33,188 bases of DNA from Ignavibacteria bacterium (GTDB taxonomy: Bacteria; Bacteroidota; Ignavibacteria; Kapaibacteriales; UBA2268), in contig JAOADV010000020.1 in assembly GCA_026417135.1 (NCBI GenBank), forward strand, positions 1 to 33,188, read 5' to 3'. Below the pieces are notes generated by a model. It was not told the DNA's origin, did no database searches, and saw only the letters and a list, made by a program, of their open reading frames with translations. The position numbers were made by a program, and so were the translations under genes. Every line of letters begins with the position of its first letter. Positions within the stretch are counted from its first letter, which is position 1. Shown piece after piece: positions 1-8,260 of the stretch.

Positions 1-106
1 ATAAAGCTGTTGTAATCCTACCATAGTTCGATTTAAACTTAAAAAAGAAATTCTACAAGTTCTTGATTTGATGTGGGTTGTAATCCTACCATAGTTCGAT
101 TTAAAC
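1..106. CRISPR. CRISPR array end (2 repeats, 1 complete spacer)
   Basis: Two identical 30-bp repeats lie at 9-38 and 77-106 (plus strand begins GTTGTAATCC, ends CGATTTAAAC) and flank a 38-bp spacer (39-76). Bases 1-8 are the end of another spacer, so the array continues to the left of the window. The base before and after each repeat differs, which fixes the unit at 30 bp. Orientation is not certain. On the minus strand the repeat begins GTTTAAATCG and ends GGATTACAAC, and that direction gives the usual order cas1-cas2-leader-array, so minus-strand transcription is favoured. The lack of repeat decay at this end fits the leader-proximal side. A plus-strand reading with an 8-nt handle ATTTAAAC is the alternative. 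Confidence 0.93.
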
Positions 107-391
107 CTACTAATTTTTCCAGAAAAAATTGCTTCTTTACTACCTTGCCCTCTTCTTTTTTTGTATAAAAATTCTCCTCTTTTCAAAGAGCAATTTAAGG
201 AAATTGACTTAATTAATTGTAATTTAATATTTTTATTTTATTTTGCCAAACCTTATTTTTTCTGTTGGCTGGAGATATCGTAAATCCTTATTTTAACATA
301 GTTTCCTTCGAAGATTATGTTTTTTTTCGTTTTTTTGCCTATGCTTTTGGCTACTTTTGGAGATTTTTGCTTTTTCAAATGAATTGTCTAA
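107..391 (-). promoter_or_regulatory. Putative CRISPR leader (AT-rich, gene-free)
   Basis: This 285-bp stretch between the last repeat and the cas2 stop codon is very AT-rich, with long T runs (for example around 320-337), and has no open frame of note. Its place between cas2 and the first repeat is where leaders usually lie in cas1-cas2-array loci. If the array is transcribed on the minus strand, this region holds its promoter and the integration-guiding sequence. No specific promoter box or IHF site could be fixed by eye. If the array runs on the plus strand, it would instead be the trailer. Confidence 0.5.
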
Positions 392-661
392 CTAATCGAT
401 AAGATTGGAGCTTAGGTAGCTTTTGTCGATACCCAACATTTCTTTATAAATATATTTTTCGGACGACATTATGTAGATAATTAAAGAATCTTCGGCTGGG
501 TCGATAATATCGAGTGCTTTCAATTTTAGTTCTTCGATTTGCGAAGCTGAAAGATTGCCTTCGAAAACTGAGTTTTGTATCCAATTAAGATATTGGCGTA
601 AAAGTTTGAGCATTTTGTGAACTCTTTTCTCGTTGACGTCGTAGACAGCGATGCAAAACAT
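392..661 (-). CDS. cas2: CRISPR adaptation protein Cas2
   Basis: The 89-residue product has the length and fold pattern of Cas2, the small ferredoxin-like subunit that joins two Cas1 dimers to insert new spacers. The N-terminal strand ends in AVYDV, with the conserved Asp at residue 8, followed by a helix rich in Lys and Arg, a strand containing WIQNSVFEG, and a later strand DSLIIYIM. It lies 31 bp downstream of cas1 on the same strand and next to the array, so the two are very likely one transcript. The upstream ribosome site (GGGG about 5 bases before ATG) is weak. The family assignment is secure. Any nuclease activity of its own is not implied. Confidence 0.95.
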   Translation of the reverse strand: MFCIAVYDVNEKRVHKMLKLLRQYLNWIQNSVFEGNLSASQIEELKLKALDIIDPAEDSLIIYIMSSEKYIYKEMLGIDKSYLSSNLID

Positions 662-692
662 AAGGACCCCGTAAAATAATTGTAAAAAAATT

Positions 693-1763
693 TTACCACC
701 AGATTTTAAATGGTTTGTATTCAGCTTCTTTTTTGATATGACGGACGAGATTGTAGCATTCCAATCGGACGAGTCGGCGATAGGAAATATTTCTTTTGAT
801 TTTTCTGTGGAGAATAGTTTTGTTGAGTTTTGTATCGAATTCTTCGACGAAGATTTTTCGGCCTAAGTTGTTTAGATAGCAAGCGTTGTCTTTGTATTCG
901 AAATGTTCGAGTTTTATTCTTTTTGTGTTGAGAAGTTTAAAGATAATTCTGTCGGCAAGGATTGGTTTGAAGATTTCGGCGATATCGTAGGCAAGCGAGA
1001 AGCGTTTTTCGCCGGGTTCGTGTAGGAAAGAAATAAATGGGTTTAGATGGGTTTTGAAGATTTCCGAGATTACGAGTGAATATACGAGAGCATTTGCGAA
1101 AGAGATTAGAGCATTCATAGGGTCGGGGGGCGGGTGGAATTGGCGTTTAGTAAATTTTATTTCTGAATCGAGAATAAGATTGAAAGTTGAATAGTAGATT
1201 TTTCGGATTTGACCTTCGAGAAACATAAGCTGAGGGACAAGGTAGAAGGAATCGGCAGAAGAAAGTAGGGAGCGAATTTCGGCGACTTGATTTTGAAGAG
1301 GTAAGCCACGCGAAATATAGCGGGCAAGGTTTTGAAGGATATTGTGGGCGGCGCCTTCGACAAACTTTTTGGCAAGGACAAGTCGGCGTTGGTATTTCAA
1401 GTAGAAAGAGCATTGTTTAAGGATAAACGTACCGCTATAGACTTCGCTGAAAGGGTAGAATGTTCCCTTGTAGTAGCCGTAGTAATTAAAGATATGGACT
1501 GGGATGTAGTTTGTTGCGGCAAATTCGATAAAGCGGGAATTGAAATTGACATTGGAAAGGATGAAGATAGAATCGATATCGTTGATTGGGATAATTTTTC
1601 GTGCGCCAATGTTGATATTGGAGGACTTTTCGGAAGATAAAAGAATCGAATCTTGAAGATTTTCGTCTTCGGCTGGTTCAGTCGTATCGTAGGGTTCGAA
1701 AACGATTGTATTGTTCGAACGGCGAAGGATTCCGGGTTTGAAGAAGTAGTAGTTCCTTTTCAT
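693..1763 (-). CDS. cas1: CRISPR integrase Cas1
   Basis: The 356-residue product is a full-length Cas1, the metal-dependent integrase that inserts protospacers at the leader-repeat junction with Cas2. The N-terminal beta domain begins with the typical YYFFKPGILRR segment, and the helical catalytic domain carries Glu183 (in FLEGQIRK), His248 (in SFLHEPG) and the acidic pair Asp260/Glu263 (in AYDIAEIFKP), which correspond to the metal-binding E-H-D/E set. A GAGG ribosome site lies about 8 bases before the ATG. The gene is minus-strand, divergent from the lipoprotein and csm genes, and followed by cas2. No reverse transcriptase or other domain is fused to it. Confidence 0.96.
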   Translation of the reverse strand: MKRNYYFFKPGILRRSNNTIVFEPYDTTEPAEDENLQDSILLSSEKSSNINIGARKIIPINDIDSIFILSNVNFNSRFIEFAATNYIPVHIFNYYGYYKGTFYPFSEVYSGTFILKQCSFYLKYQRRLVLAKKFVEGAAHNILQNLARYISRGLPLQNQVAEIRSLLSSADSFYLVPQLMFLEGQIRKIYYSTFNLILDSEIKFTKRQFHPPPDPMNALISFANALVYSLVISEIFKTHLNPFISFLHEPGEKRFSLAYDIAEIFKPILADRIIFKLLNTKRIKLEHFEYKDNACYLNNLGRKIFVEEFDTKLNKTILHRKIKRNISYRRLVRLECYNLVRHIKKEAEYKPFKIWW

Positions 1764-2023
1764 AATGTTGCCTCGATTATTCGAAAAATAATGAAAGACA
1801 AATGTTTAATTATAGAACCATTGATAAAAACGGAATAGATTGGGTAAAGTTGGTGAAAATAGAAGAAAGTACAAAGATAAACGAGGCAAAGCTTGATGTA
1901 ATCAGTTGCGAAAGAGAGAAGGGTTAAGGAAAAAGAATATTTCGAGAAGGTTTCGAGAATCTTCTTTAAGTTTTTTTAGAGTGAATAGAGGAATATTTTT
2001 GTTTTTTTTAATTGGAGTTCGAG
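1764..2023. promoter_or_regulatory. Divergent intergenic region between cas1 and the csm-side genes
   Basis: This 260-bp gene-free stretch separates the minus-strand adaptation genes from the plus-strand lipoprotein and csm genes, so it should carry promoters for both directions. A direct repeat TTTCGAGAA occurs twice in tandem near 1940-1958, two bases apart. Near the lipoprotein start, TATTTTTG at 1994-2001 fits the Bacteroidota -7 box TAnnTTTG, but no clear TTTG -33 box was found at the right distance. Promoter assignment is therefore weak. Confidence 0.35.
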
Positions 2024-2521
2024 ATGAAACTTTTTGTATTTCTCTTAGCTTTTGTATTCATTTTAGTTGTGGGTGGATGTAGTTCCTACAAGCCACCGAG
2101 TAAATATAATTATAAAGATTGGGCCGATTATTGGCAAGATTACGATTATGTATGGAGCAAAATTATCCAATTTTTTGGCCAAACTGGGATACAAATTAAG
2201 AATATGGACAAATCTTCGGGTTTTATTGCGACCGAAATGGCTTCGTTTTCGGGTGGTTTGGGGACGTATTTGGATTGCGGGGAGCCGGGTTCGGCGTTGT
2301 TCTATTTGGAGCAATTCGAACGACCATACGGATATTTCAATATTATTGTAACTAAACAAAGCGAAAATATTACAAGGGTTCAAGTTAAAACCTTTTATAA
2401 GGTTTATTATGTAATTTACAGATACACTGACTACGGCTATACGAAGATGCGGGAATATTTGCTTGATTGCAATTCGACTGGATATTTAGAAAAAGTTCTT
2501 TTGAACTTTATAGAAAATTAA
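2024..2521 (+). CDS. Small predicted outer-membrane lipoprotein, unknown function
   Basis: The product (165 residues) begins with a short charged end, a hydrophobic stretch and a lipobox V-G-G-C with the lipidated Cys at residue 19. Serines follow the Cys and there is no Asp at +2, so outer-membrane sorting is likely. The ATG at 2024 was chosen over an in-frame TTG at 2012 because GGAG (2014-2017) lies 6 bases before it and the signal peptide starts there. The mature part is rich in Tyr, Trp and Phe and has an alpha/beta pattern that could be a small helix-grip-like fold, but no family was recognised. It lies 43 bp before the NE0113-family CRISPR gene on the same strand, so it may be cotranscribed with the type III genes. 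It may equally be an unrelated neighbour. Confidence 0.85.
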   Translation: MKLFVFLLAFVFILVVGGCSSYKPPSKYNYKDWADYWQDYDYVWSKIIQFFGQTGIQIKNMDKSSGFIATEMASFSGGLGTYLDCGEPGSALFYLEQFERPYGYFNIIVTKQSENITRVQVKTFYKVYYVIYRYTDYGYTKMREYLLDCNSTGYLEKVLLNFIEN

Positions 2522-2564
2522 ATTTTGTTTTTTTGAAAGAGTTTCTTATTTTAGCAAATTGAAA

Positions 2565-3611
2565 ATGGACGAAGGGACACCCGGTTGCAATATTCTGTTG
2601 GCAGTAGGCGGATTGAACCCCCAAGTAATAACCGAAGGATTGTTTTGTTTAGTTGTAAAGAAGAAAATCTTAATAGATGAGATTTTTGTGCTGACAACAA
2701 GAGAATGCAAAGACGAAATTGGAGCAAATCTTAAAAGGGAAATTTTAAGAATGGCAAAGATGTATCGATTCGAACCACCAAGGTTCAGCAACGAAAACAT
2801 TTTGTATGCCGAAACCGAGGCATTGGGCTCCGACGAGACGTTCCAAGAATTATCGTTCAAAACTATTCAGAAGTTGACAAAAGCAAAGGAAAACACGATA
2901 CATTGTTTGATAAGTGGCGGGCGAAAGACTATGAGTGTCGATGTAGCTTTTGCGATGGGTTTATTTGCACGGGACAACGACAGGATGTATCACATTTTAG
3001 CCAGCAAGGAATTTGAAGCGAGTGGAAAATATTTCCCCGAAACTAAGGAAGAAGCGGAAAGTCTATTGCTGAAAGAAAAACAATTTATCCGTTTGCGACA
3101 TTATTTGTCGGATACAGTTTTAAACAGAGAAATAAGTTATCGAGATTTAGTCGGCTATGTTCAAAGAGAAATCGAACAGCGAATAGAATTAAAGCCATTA
3201 ACAATAAATATCGAAAAACGAAGTATAAGAATAGGGGACAAGGTTATAACTTTCCCGCCGTTCGTTTTTGCTGTTTATTTATTTTTTGCAAAGGAGGGAC
3301 GATTTATTCGGGGAGGGAAGAACTTTTCGCGAAGCAATTCAGAAAAGTTATGGAAAATATATCGTCGAGTCTCGACATCGCGTGGGCAACTTGAAAGAGT
3401 GCGAAAGTATGCATTCCACAATGGATATGTGGATTTCGATGTGGTGCAAAAAGCTATATCGAATATAAGGAATGCTATAAAAACAGCATTAAGTAGTAGC
3501 CCGCTTGCCGAATATTATACGATAAGTGTCGAAGGGAGCTATGCCGATAAGAAGTATGGAATCCGTCTGGGACGGGACAAGATAAGAATTGAAAAAAAAA
3601 TTGAGGAGTAG
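2565..3611 (+). CDS. NE0113-family CARF protein (type III CRISPR ancillary)
   Basis: The product (about 348 residues) matches the Cas_NE0113 family, which databases label ring nuclease or Csm6-like. The N-terminal CARF/Rossmann part has the family motif G-G-L-N-P-Q-V-I-T-E-G (residues 15-25), VLTTREC on a later strand, and SGGRKTMS (117-124), which is expected to contact cyclic oligoadenylate. The C-terminal part (about 209-345) resembles a winged-helix domain and ends with the family-typical YGIRL segment. The Cys-rich insert I remember from other members is replaced by a short Gly/Arg/Ser stretch. No convincing HEPN site is present. The ATG at 2565 is preferred to a TTG at 2559, although neither has a good ribosome site. 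The csm1 ribosome site overlaps its 3' end, which places it in the csm operon. Sensor, regulator or ring nuclease are all possible roles. Confidence 0.88.
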   Translation: MDEGTPGCNILLAVGGLNPQVITEGLFCLVVKKKILIDEIFVLTTRECKDEIGANLKREILRMAKMYRFEPPRFSNENILYAETEALGSDETFQELSFKTIQKLTKAKENTIHCLISGGRKTMSVDVAFAMGLFARDNDRMYHILASKEFEASGKYFPETKEEAESLLLKEKQFIRLRHYLSDTVLNREISYRDLVGYVQREIEQRIELKPLTINIEKRSIRIGDKVITFPPFVFAVYLFFAKEGRFIRGGKNFSRSNSEKLWKIYRRVSTSRGQLERVRKYAFHNGYVDFDVVQKAISNIRNAIKTALSSSPLAEYYTISVEGSYADKKYGIRLGRDKIRIEKKIEE

Positions 3612-3614
3612 AAA

Positions 3615-6056
3615 TTGACCGAAAGAGAAGCAAAATATTTAGGTGCATTTCTGCACGATATTGGAAAATTTACGTATAGGGCGTATGGTGGCACAATGGG
3701 GCACGAAGACTTGGGCGTAGGCTTTTTCGACGAACACATTAGTCCAAAACAAGTCTTCGGCAACGATAGACATCTGAGAGAAATTGCGAAAAAATCGATA
3801 AAAAGAGCATTTTACGAAATTGAAAAAGCCGATTACTTTGCTGCAAGCGAACGAGAAAAAGAAAAAAAAAGCACCCAAAAAACAAGAAGGCCTTTGGTTT
3901 CAATTTTATCCAAAGTAGAAATTGGGAAAGCTTCGATTTCACAAAAGTTACAAGGCTCAAAAAAAACATACTTTTACCTACCCGACCCAATAACCTTAGA
4001 AACAATCTGTGATGTGCGCGACAGAGAAATAGAGGTAAGCAAATGGGAGCTTACCGGTATAGAAGACCTTCAATTTCAACATCGTCATCAAGTAAGTTAC
4101 GACAAATTTGTTAATGAACTCAAGATTTTAAGAGGCATTAGTAAATTTCGACCTTTCTTTGCAACATTATACAAAATAGTCGAAAAATATACTTCAAGGG
4201 TTAGTTCGGCTAGTTATGCCAGTTCGCCCGATATATCGCTATTCGACCATTCACGAGTTGTTGCAGCTCTTTCCGTTTGCCACGAAGAAGGGGAGAAAGA
4301 TTTGGAATGTTTACTAATAAAGGGGGACATATCTGGGATACAAAATTTTATATACTATCAAATCGAAGAGGCTGAACGAGCAGCGAAAGAGTTGCGAGGT
4401 CGTTCGTTCTACGTCAAACTATTAGGCGATACACTTGCCAACTATTTAACGCTTACCTTAGAAATTTACGATGCAAATATTCTTTTTTGTAATGGAGGGA
4501 ATTTTGAAATAATTGCCCCAAATAATGAAAAAAATAGGACGAAGCTTAAGGAAGCCGAACAACATATAAATCAATATCTTTTGCAAAGGTTCGGGGGCCA
4601 ACTACAAGTAGTAATGGCTTCGATTCAGGTGGGGTCGGAAAAATTGATGGAAAACTATTTTGATTGCCGAAATCAACTCGAATTCGAATTACAAAAGCAA
4701 AAAAGGAAAAAGTCTTTTTCCGTGCTCGAAGATTTGATGTTGGAGCCAAAAGAGTTACTTTATTCCACTTGGCACGAAAAAATGTTCGAAGGGATAGGGA
4801 AAAATATCGTTCACAAGGAGTTTTTAATCGAGGTACGATTTCCGCCACAGCGACGCAGTGGCTATCTCGATAATCTTGATGTTGAAATTATCGATTTCAG
4901 CGAACTTGGAATAGCCTACTTTTTCGCCGAAAATTCTGAGTTGAAAGAAAATTTGAACCTTCTTGAACAACACCAAATTGACTACGTAATTGTACACAAT
5001 CTAAAAGACACAGACTTAGAAATGTGCTACAACAAAGTCAAAGATACAAAAGTTTCAACAGATGTTGCTTACTCATATAAATTTATTGGTTCGTTCATAC
5101 CAACCGATAAATATCGACCTTTGACTTTCGAAGAATTAGCCGAAATTGATAGTAAAAACTACCCTTTATTAGGTGCGTCAAGATTAGATGTTGATGATTT
5201 AGGAAAAATTATAGCTTTTGGTTTAACAGAAGCCAAAGTCAGCGATGAGGAGAGTTTGTTGTATAGTATTTCTCGTGTTGCAACCCTTTCTCGGGAAATT
5301 GACCTATTCTTCTGTGGTTATATTAATAAAATTGCAAAGGAAAACGATATTTATTTGGTATTTGCTGGCGGGGACGACCTTTTTGCTGTGGGTTCTTGGA
5401 CAAAAATCATAGACTTTGCAATAAAAGTTAAACGAGAGTTTAGGAAATTTTCTTGTTCGAACGACAACATTACGTTATCTTGTGGAACTGTTTTCTTTAA
5501 GCCAAGTTATCCCACTTCGCGATTTGCGAAAGCTGCAAAGGAACAAGAAGAAAGAGCTAAAGGAAAAGACAAGCACAAGGATAAAATATCAATTTTTTAT
5601 CGAGAAGTAACTTGGAGAAATTTGGGCTATTTACTTAGGATTGGTAAGATATTATACGAATTAGTTCAAGGGGACAACGGCAGAGGACACCTTCCGAGAA
5701 GTTTTATACATAAGCTATTGGATCTTACCAAGCTATGCTTCGACGAAGAGGGTAAATTAGTCATAGATAAGTTAAATACAATATTGCCAAAGTTACACTA
5801 TGCCTTTGCTCGACGCGGAATAACTGCAAATGAATTAAATAACGAAAATAATAAAGTAATTGATAGAAATTTGAGTAATATTTTAAAAATTTCCGATTCG
5901 AATATCGAAAAATACAAAAACAAAATTACCAATTTCGAAAGGTTCATAGCAAGGTATTTTATCGAGTCCACAAGCGAAGAAAGAAAAAATTGGTTCGAAA
6001 ATTTCCAAATTCCAGCATCTTATGTTTTGTTGAAAACAAGAAAAGGTAAAAAATAA
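3615..6056 (+). CDS. csm1: Type III-A CRISPR large subunit Csm1 (Cas10)
   Basis: The 813-residue protein is the signature subunit of the Csm complex. It has an N-terminal HD nuclease domain with His14-Asp15 (in FLHDIGKF), which in this family cuts single-stranded DNA. The first palm domain (from LLIKGDISG near 233) has a degenerate GGNF in place of a catalytic motif. The second palm domain contains LDVDDLGK (524-531) and the cyclase motif GGDD at 585-588, which makes cyclic oligoadenylates from ATP when target RNA is bound. The C-terminal helical domain follows. Both active sites look intact. The start is TTG at 3615: AGGAG (3604-3608) lies 6 bases before it and overlaps the end of the preceding gene, and the reading begins just before the HD motif. 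csm2 follows 16 bp later. Confidence 0.96.
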   Translation: MTEREAKYLGAFLHDIGKFTYRAYGGTMGHEDLGVGFFDEHISPKQVFGNDRHLREIAKKSIKRAFYEIEKADYFAASEREKEKKSTQKTRRPLVSILSKVEIGKASISQKLQGSKKTYFYLPDPITLETICDVRDREIEVSKWELTGIEDLQFQHRHQVSYDKFVNELKILRGISKFRPFFATLYKIVEKYTSRVSSASYASSPDISLFDHSRVVAALSVCHEEGEKDLECLLIKGDISGIQNFIYYQIEEAERAAKELRGRSFYVKLLGDTLANYLTLTLEIYDANILFCNGGNFEIIAPNNEKNRTKLKEAEQHINQYLLQRFGGQLQVVMASIQVGSEKLMENYFDCRNQLEFELQKQKRKKSFSVLEDLMLEPKELLYSTWHEKMFEGIGKNIVHKEFLIEVRFPPQRRSGYLDNLDVEIIDFSELGIAYFFAENSELKENLNLLEQHQIDYVIVHNLKDTDLEMCYNKVKDTKVSTDVAYSYKFIGSFIPTDKYRPLTFEELAEIDSKNYPLLGASRLDVDDLGKIIAFGLTEAKVSDEESLLYSISRVATLSREIDLFFCGYINKIAKENDIYLVFAGGDDLFAVGSWTKIIDFAIKVKREFRKFSCSNDNITLSCGTVFFKPSYPTSRFAKAAKEQEERAKGKDKHKDKISIFYREVTWRNLGYLLRIGKILYELVQGDNGRGHLPRSFIHKLLDLTKLCFDEEGKLVIDKLNTILPKLHYAFARRGITANELNNENNKVIDRNLSNILKISDSNIEKYKNKITNFERFIARYFIESTSEERKNWFENFQIPASYVLLKTRKGKK

Positions 6057-6072
6057 AAACAAAGGAGGGAAA

Positions 6073-6450
6073 ATGGAACAAATACCAGATTTAGCAACTT
6101 TGAATGGGGAATTACTTGATAATATTGCTAAGAGGGAAGGAGAAAATTACCGAAAAATTAAGACCAACCAAATCAGAAATGTCTTTAGCCACATCAATCA
6201 TTTAAAATCGAAATTACTCAAGGAACCGAACAAGTTGGATGAGCTTAAAGATGAATTAATTTTGCTTAAGCCGAAGTTAGCTTATGCGAAAGGAAGACAT
6301 CCAATTGTACAGCCATTTCAAGAATTTATGTTCAAGGTGATTGACTCTACTGTTAATTCAAGTGACTTTCAGAAAGCCTTAAAAAATTTCTTTGTGCTTG
6401 TCGAAGCAATAGTTGCTTATCATAAATTCTTTGGCGGTAGGGAAAATTAA
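6073..6450 (+). CDS. csm2: Type III-A CRISPR small subunit Csm2
   Basis: The 125-residue, mostly helical, Lys-rich protein fits Csm2, which forms the inner filament of the Csm complex and contacts the crRNA-target duplex. The segment KTNQIRNVFSHINHLK (about 30-45) is the usual helix with the conserved T-x-Q-I-R pattern. A second conserved helix (KPKLAYAKGR, then FQEFMFKVID) and the C-terminal helix around VLVEAIVAYHKFFGG complete the pattern. The length is typical. A strong GGAGGG ribosome site at 6064-6069 precedes the ATG. The gene sits between csm1 and csm3, the usual order. Confidence 0.93.
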   Translation: MEQIPDLATLNGELLDNIAKREGENYRKIKTNQIRNVFSHINHLKSKLLKEPNKLDELKDELILLKPKLAYAKGRHPIVQPFQEFMFKVIDSTVNSSDFQKALKNFFVLVEAIVAYHKFFGGREN

Positions 6451-6469
6451 TCAAAATTAGGAGATAAAT

Positions 6470-7273
6470 ATGGCACAAGCAGAATTCATAGGAAATATTA
6501 TTTTAAAAGGTAAAATTGAATGTATCACTGGTTTACATATCGGTGGTTCAAAGGAAAAACTCGAAATTGGGGCCGTCGATTCCCCCGTCATTCGCGACCC
6601 CGTAACTAATTACCCGTATATTCCCGGTTCTTCTTTAAAAGGTAAGCTTCGTAGCCTTTTATCTTATTCTCTTGGGTTTAAATACGATTCCGCTGGTAAG
6701 GACGATTACAAAGAACACGAAACGATATATTTCATCTTTGGTGCCGGTGCTAACGATAAAAACAGACCCGATGGACCAACACGGCTTATTGTTCGGGATG
6801 CATATCCCGACGAAAAAACAATAAGAATGTGGGAAGAACTTGATTCGGAATTGTTGTACACAGAATACAAAGCCGAAAATACATTGGACAAACTTACCAG
6901 TGCAGCGAATCCTCGTTTTCTTGAAAGAGTGGTCAAAGGTTCGCATTTCAATTTCGAAATAATATATGGAATTTACCAAATCGGCGAAAATAAAGATAAC
7001 CCAGAGGATTTTAAATTCGTTGTCGATGCGATGAGACTTTTAGAAAATTCTTATCTTGGGGGTAGCGGAACTCGGGGCTATGGGCAAGTCGCTTTCAAGT
7101 TGATGGAACCAATAATTTTGTTCCGAAAAGATTACGAAGAAGGTAGCGAGAATTTCGTGCGAGCATCGAAATCTATTGATGTTCTTTTCCCCGATGGGTT
7201 TAAACATCTTAGGCTTTCGGATTTCGACGATAAATTTATTCAAGAAAACATTATGGGGAAATTTCAGGGATGA
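6470..7273 (+). CDS. csm3: Type III-A CRISPR backbone RNase Csm3
   Basis: The 267-residue RAMP (Cas7) protein forms the helical backbone on the crRNA and cuts target RNA at 6-nt steps. The catalytic Asp is visible at residue 37 in IGAVDSPV, equivalent to the well-studied Asp33 of other Csm3 proteins. The N-terminal segment CITGLHIGGS and the Gly-rich IPGSSLKGKLR (51-61) are family hallmarks, and a second Gly-rich loop GGSGTRGYG occurs near the C-terminus (about 197-205). The ribosome site AGGAG lies shortly before the ATG. Its stop overlaps the ATG of csm4 (ATGA), so the two are translationally coupled. Confidence 0.96.
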   Translation: MAQAEFIGNIILKGKIECITGLHIGGSKEKLEIGAVDSPVIRDPVTNYPYIPGSSLKGKLRSLLSYSLGFKYDSAGKDDYKEHETIYFIFGAGANDKNRPDGPTRLIVRDAYPDEKTIRMWEELDSELLYTEYKAENTLDKLTSAANPRFLERVVKGSHFNFEIIYGIYQIGENKDNPEDFKFVVDAMRLLENSYLGGSGTRGYGQVAFKLMEPIILFRKDYEEGSENFVRASKSIDVLFPDGFKHLRLSDFDDKFIQENIMGKFQG

Positions 7274-8259
7274 AAGCTGTATATCTTTACCCAAAATCGT
7301 CCTATGTTACTGAATTGCGGTCCGATACCCTCTGGGGTTTGATTTTGGTAGCTATTCGTTATGTTTTCTCCGAAAATAAACTTTTGGAACTGCTCGAAAA
7401 GTATTTGAAAAACAAGCCTCCTTTCGTTGTTTCATCTGCTTTTCCATTTAAGATGGAAACCGATGGAACAAAAATTCACTTCTTCCCCAAACCAATTTGG
7501 GGTAAAGGTTTTAAGGTTAAAACAACAGATTTTAATGCTCTCGAAATACGAAAGAAATTAAAAAAAGTTAAATCTTTGCCACAAAATATTTTCGAAGAAT
7601 TTATAAACGGTGAAATTACGGATGAATCATTTATTGCTAAGTATTCTGGGAATAATGTTGACAATTTAGAAAGTTTAGAAAATATTATTCCTAAAATTTT
7701 GGATTATTCGACTGTGCATAATAGAATCGACCTCCTAAAAGGAACAACTATGGAAACCGAAGAAGGTGGTCAGCTTTTCTTAACTCATGAATTTTTTGTC
7801 CAGAAGGGAGGATTGTTTTTCCTTATCGAAGGTGAAGATATTTCTTATCTCGAAGCTGCTCTTAGATTTTTGAGTCATTTTGGCTTTGGTGGCGACCATT
7901 CGACTGGCAAAGGAGCTTTCGATTTTGAAATAAAGGATTTTTCGATTCGAGTGCCACAAGACCCGTATTGCTTCGTTACACTTTCGCTTTTCAATCCAAC
8001 CCCGGAAGAGCTTAATTATTTCAAAAGCGATGCAGATAAGTTCTGGTATGAGCTTGTTCAACGCAATGGTATAATCGGAGCGCAATTCAAAAGAGCAGAA
8101 TTTCGAAAAAAATCCTTTTTTGCTTTTGCCGAAGGTTCGACTTTTCCTATTATCGAGGGGAAAAAGTATTATGGCAGAATATTAAAGACAATGGACGAGC
8201 CAAGTGCCTATTCGAATTGTCTTGCTTTCGCAATTCAGGCAAAATTTACGGAGGTATAA
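7270..8259 (+). CDS. csm4: Type III-A CRISPR subunit Csm4 (Cas5-like)
   Basis: The 329-residue RAMP protein matches Csm4, which caps the 5' handle of the crRNA and docks Csm1. It starts with the usual strand AVYLYPKSSYVTELRSDTLWG and carries the RAMP Gly-rich loop at 205-215 (F-G-F-G-G-D-H-S-T-G-K-G). The segment VHNRIDLLKGTT is also typical of this family. The start overlaps the csm3 stop by 4 bp. The csm5 ribosome site GGAGGT overlaps its last codons, so the csm operon is tightly packed. Confidence 0.94.
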   Translation: MKAVYLYPKSSYVTELRSDTLWGLILVAIRYVFSENKLLELLEKYLKNKPPFVVSSAFPFKMETDGTKIHFFPKPIWGKGFKVKTTDFNALEIRKKLKKVKSLPQNIFEEFINGEITDESFIAKYSGNNVDNLESLENIIPKILDYSTVHNRIDLLKGTTMETEEGGQLFLTHEFFVQKGGLFFLIEGEDISYLEAALRFLSHFGFGGDHSTGKGAFDFEIKDFSIRVPQDPYCFVTLSLFNPTPEELNYFKSDADKFWYELVQRNGIIGAQFKRAEFRKKSFFAFAEGSTFPIIEGKKYYGRILKTMDEPSAYSNCLAFAIQAKFTEV

Positions 8260-8260
8260 T

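Noticed and set aside
1332-1640. Open frame on the plus strand inside cas1
   Set aside because: It lies antisense to the well-conserved cas1 reading and its product has no family features. It is a by-product of the cas1 codon use.
1936-1970. Possible hairpin terminator between cas1 and the lipoprotein gene
   Set aside because: The repeated TTTCGAGAA units are direct and not inverted, so no stable stem forms. The region is divergent and needs no terminator.
3405-3422. R-K-Y-A-F-H in the NE0113-family protein as a HEPN RX4H motif
   Set aside because: It fits the spacing, but it sits in the winged-helix-like part beside segments shared with non-HEPN family members, and the usual N after R is absent. 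Treated as chance.
8204-8260. Longer csm5 start within csm4
   Set aside because: GGAGGT stands directly before ATG 8261 and the family N-terminus begins there. The extension overlaps csm4 in another frame.
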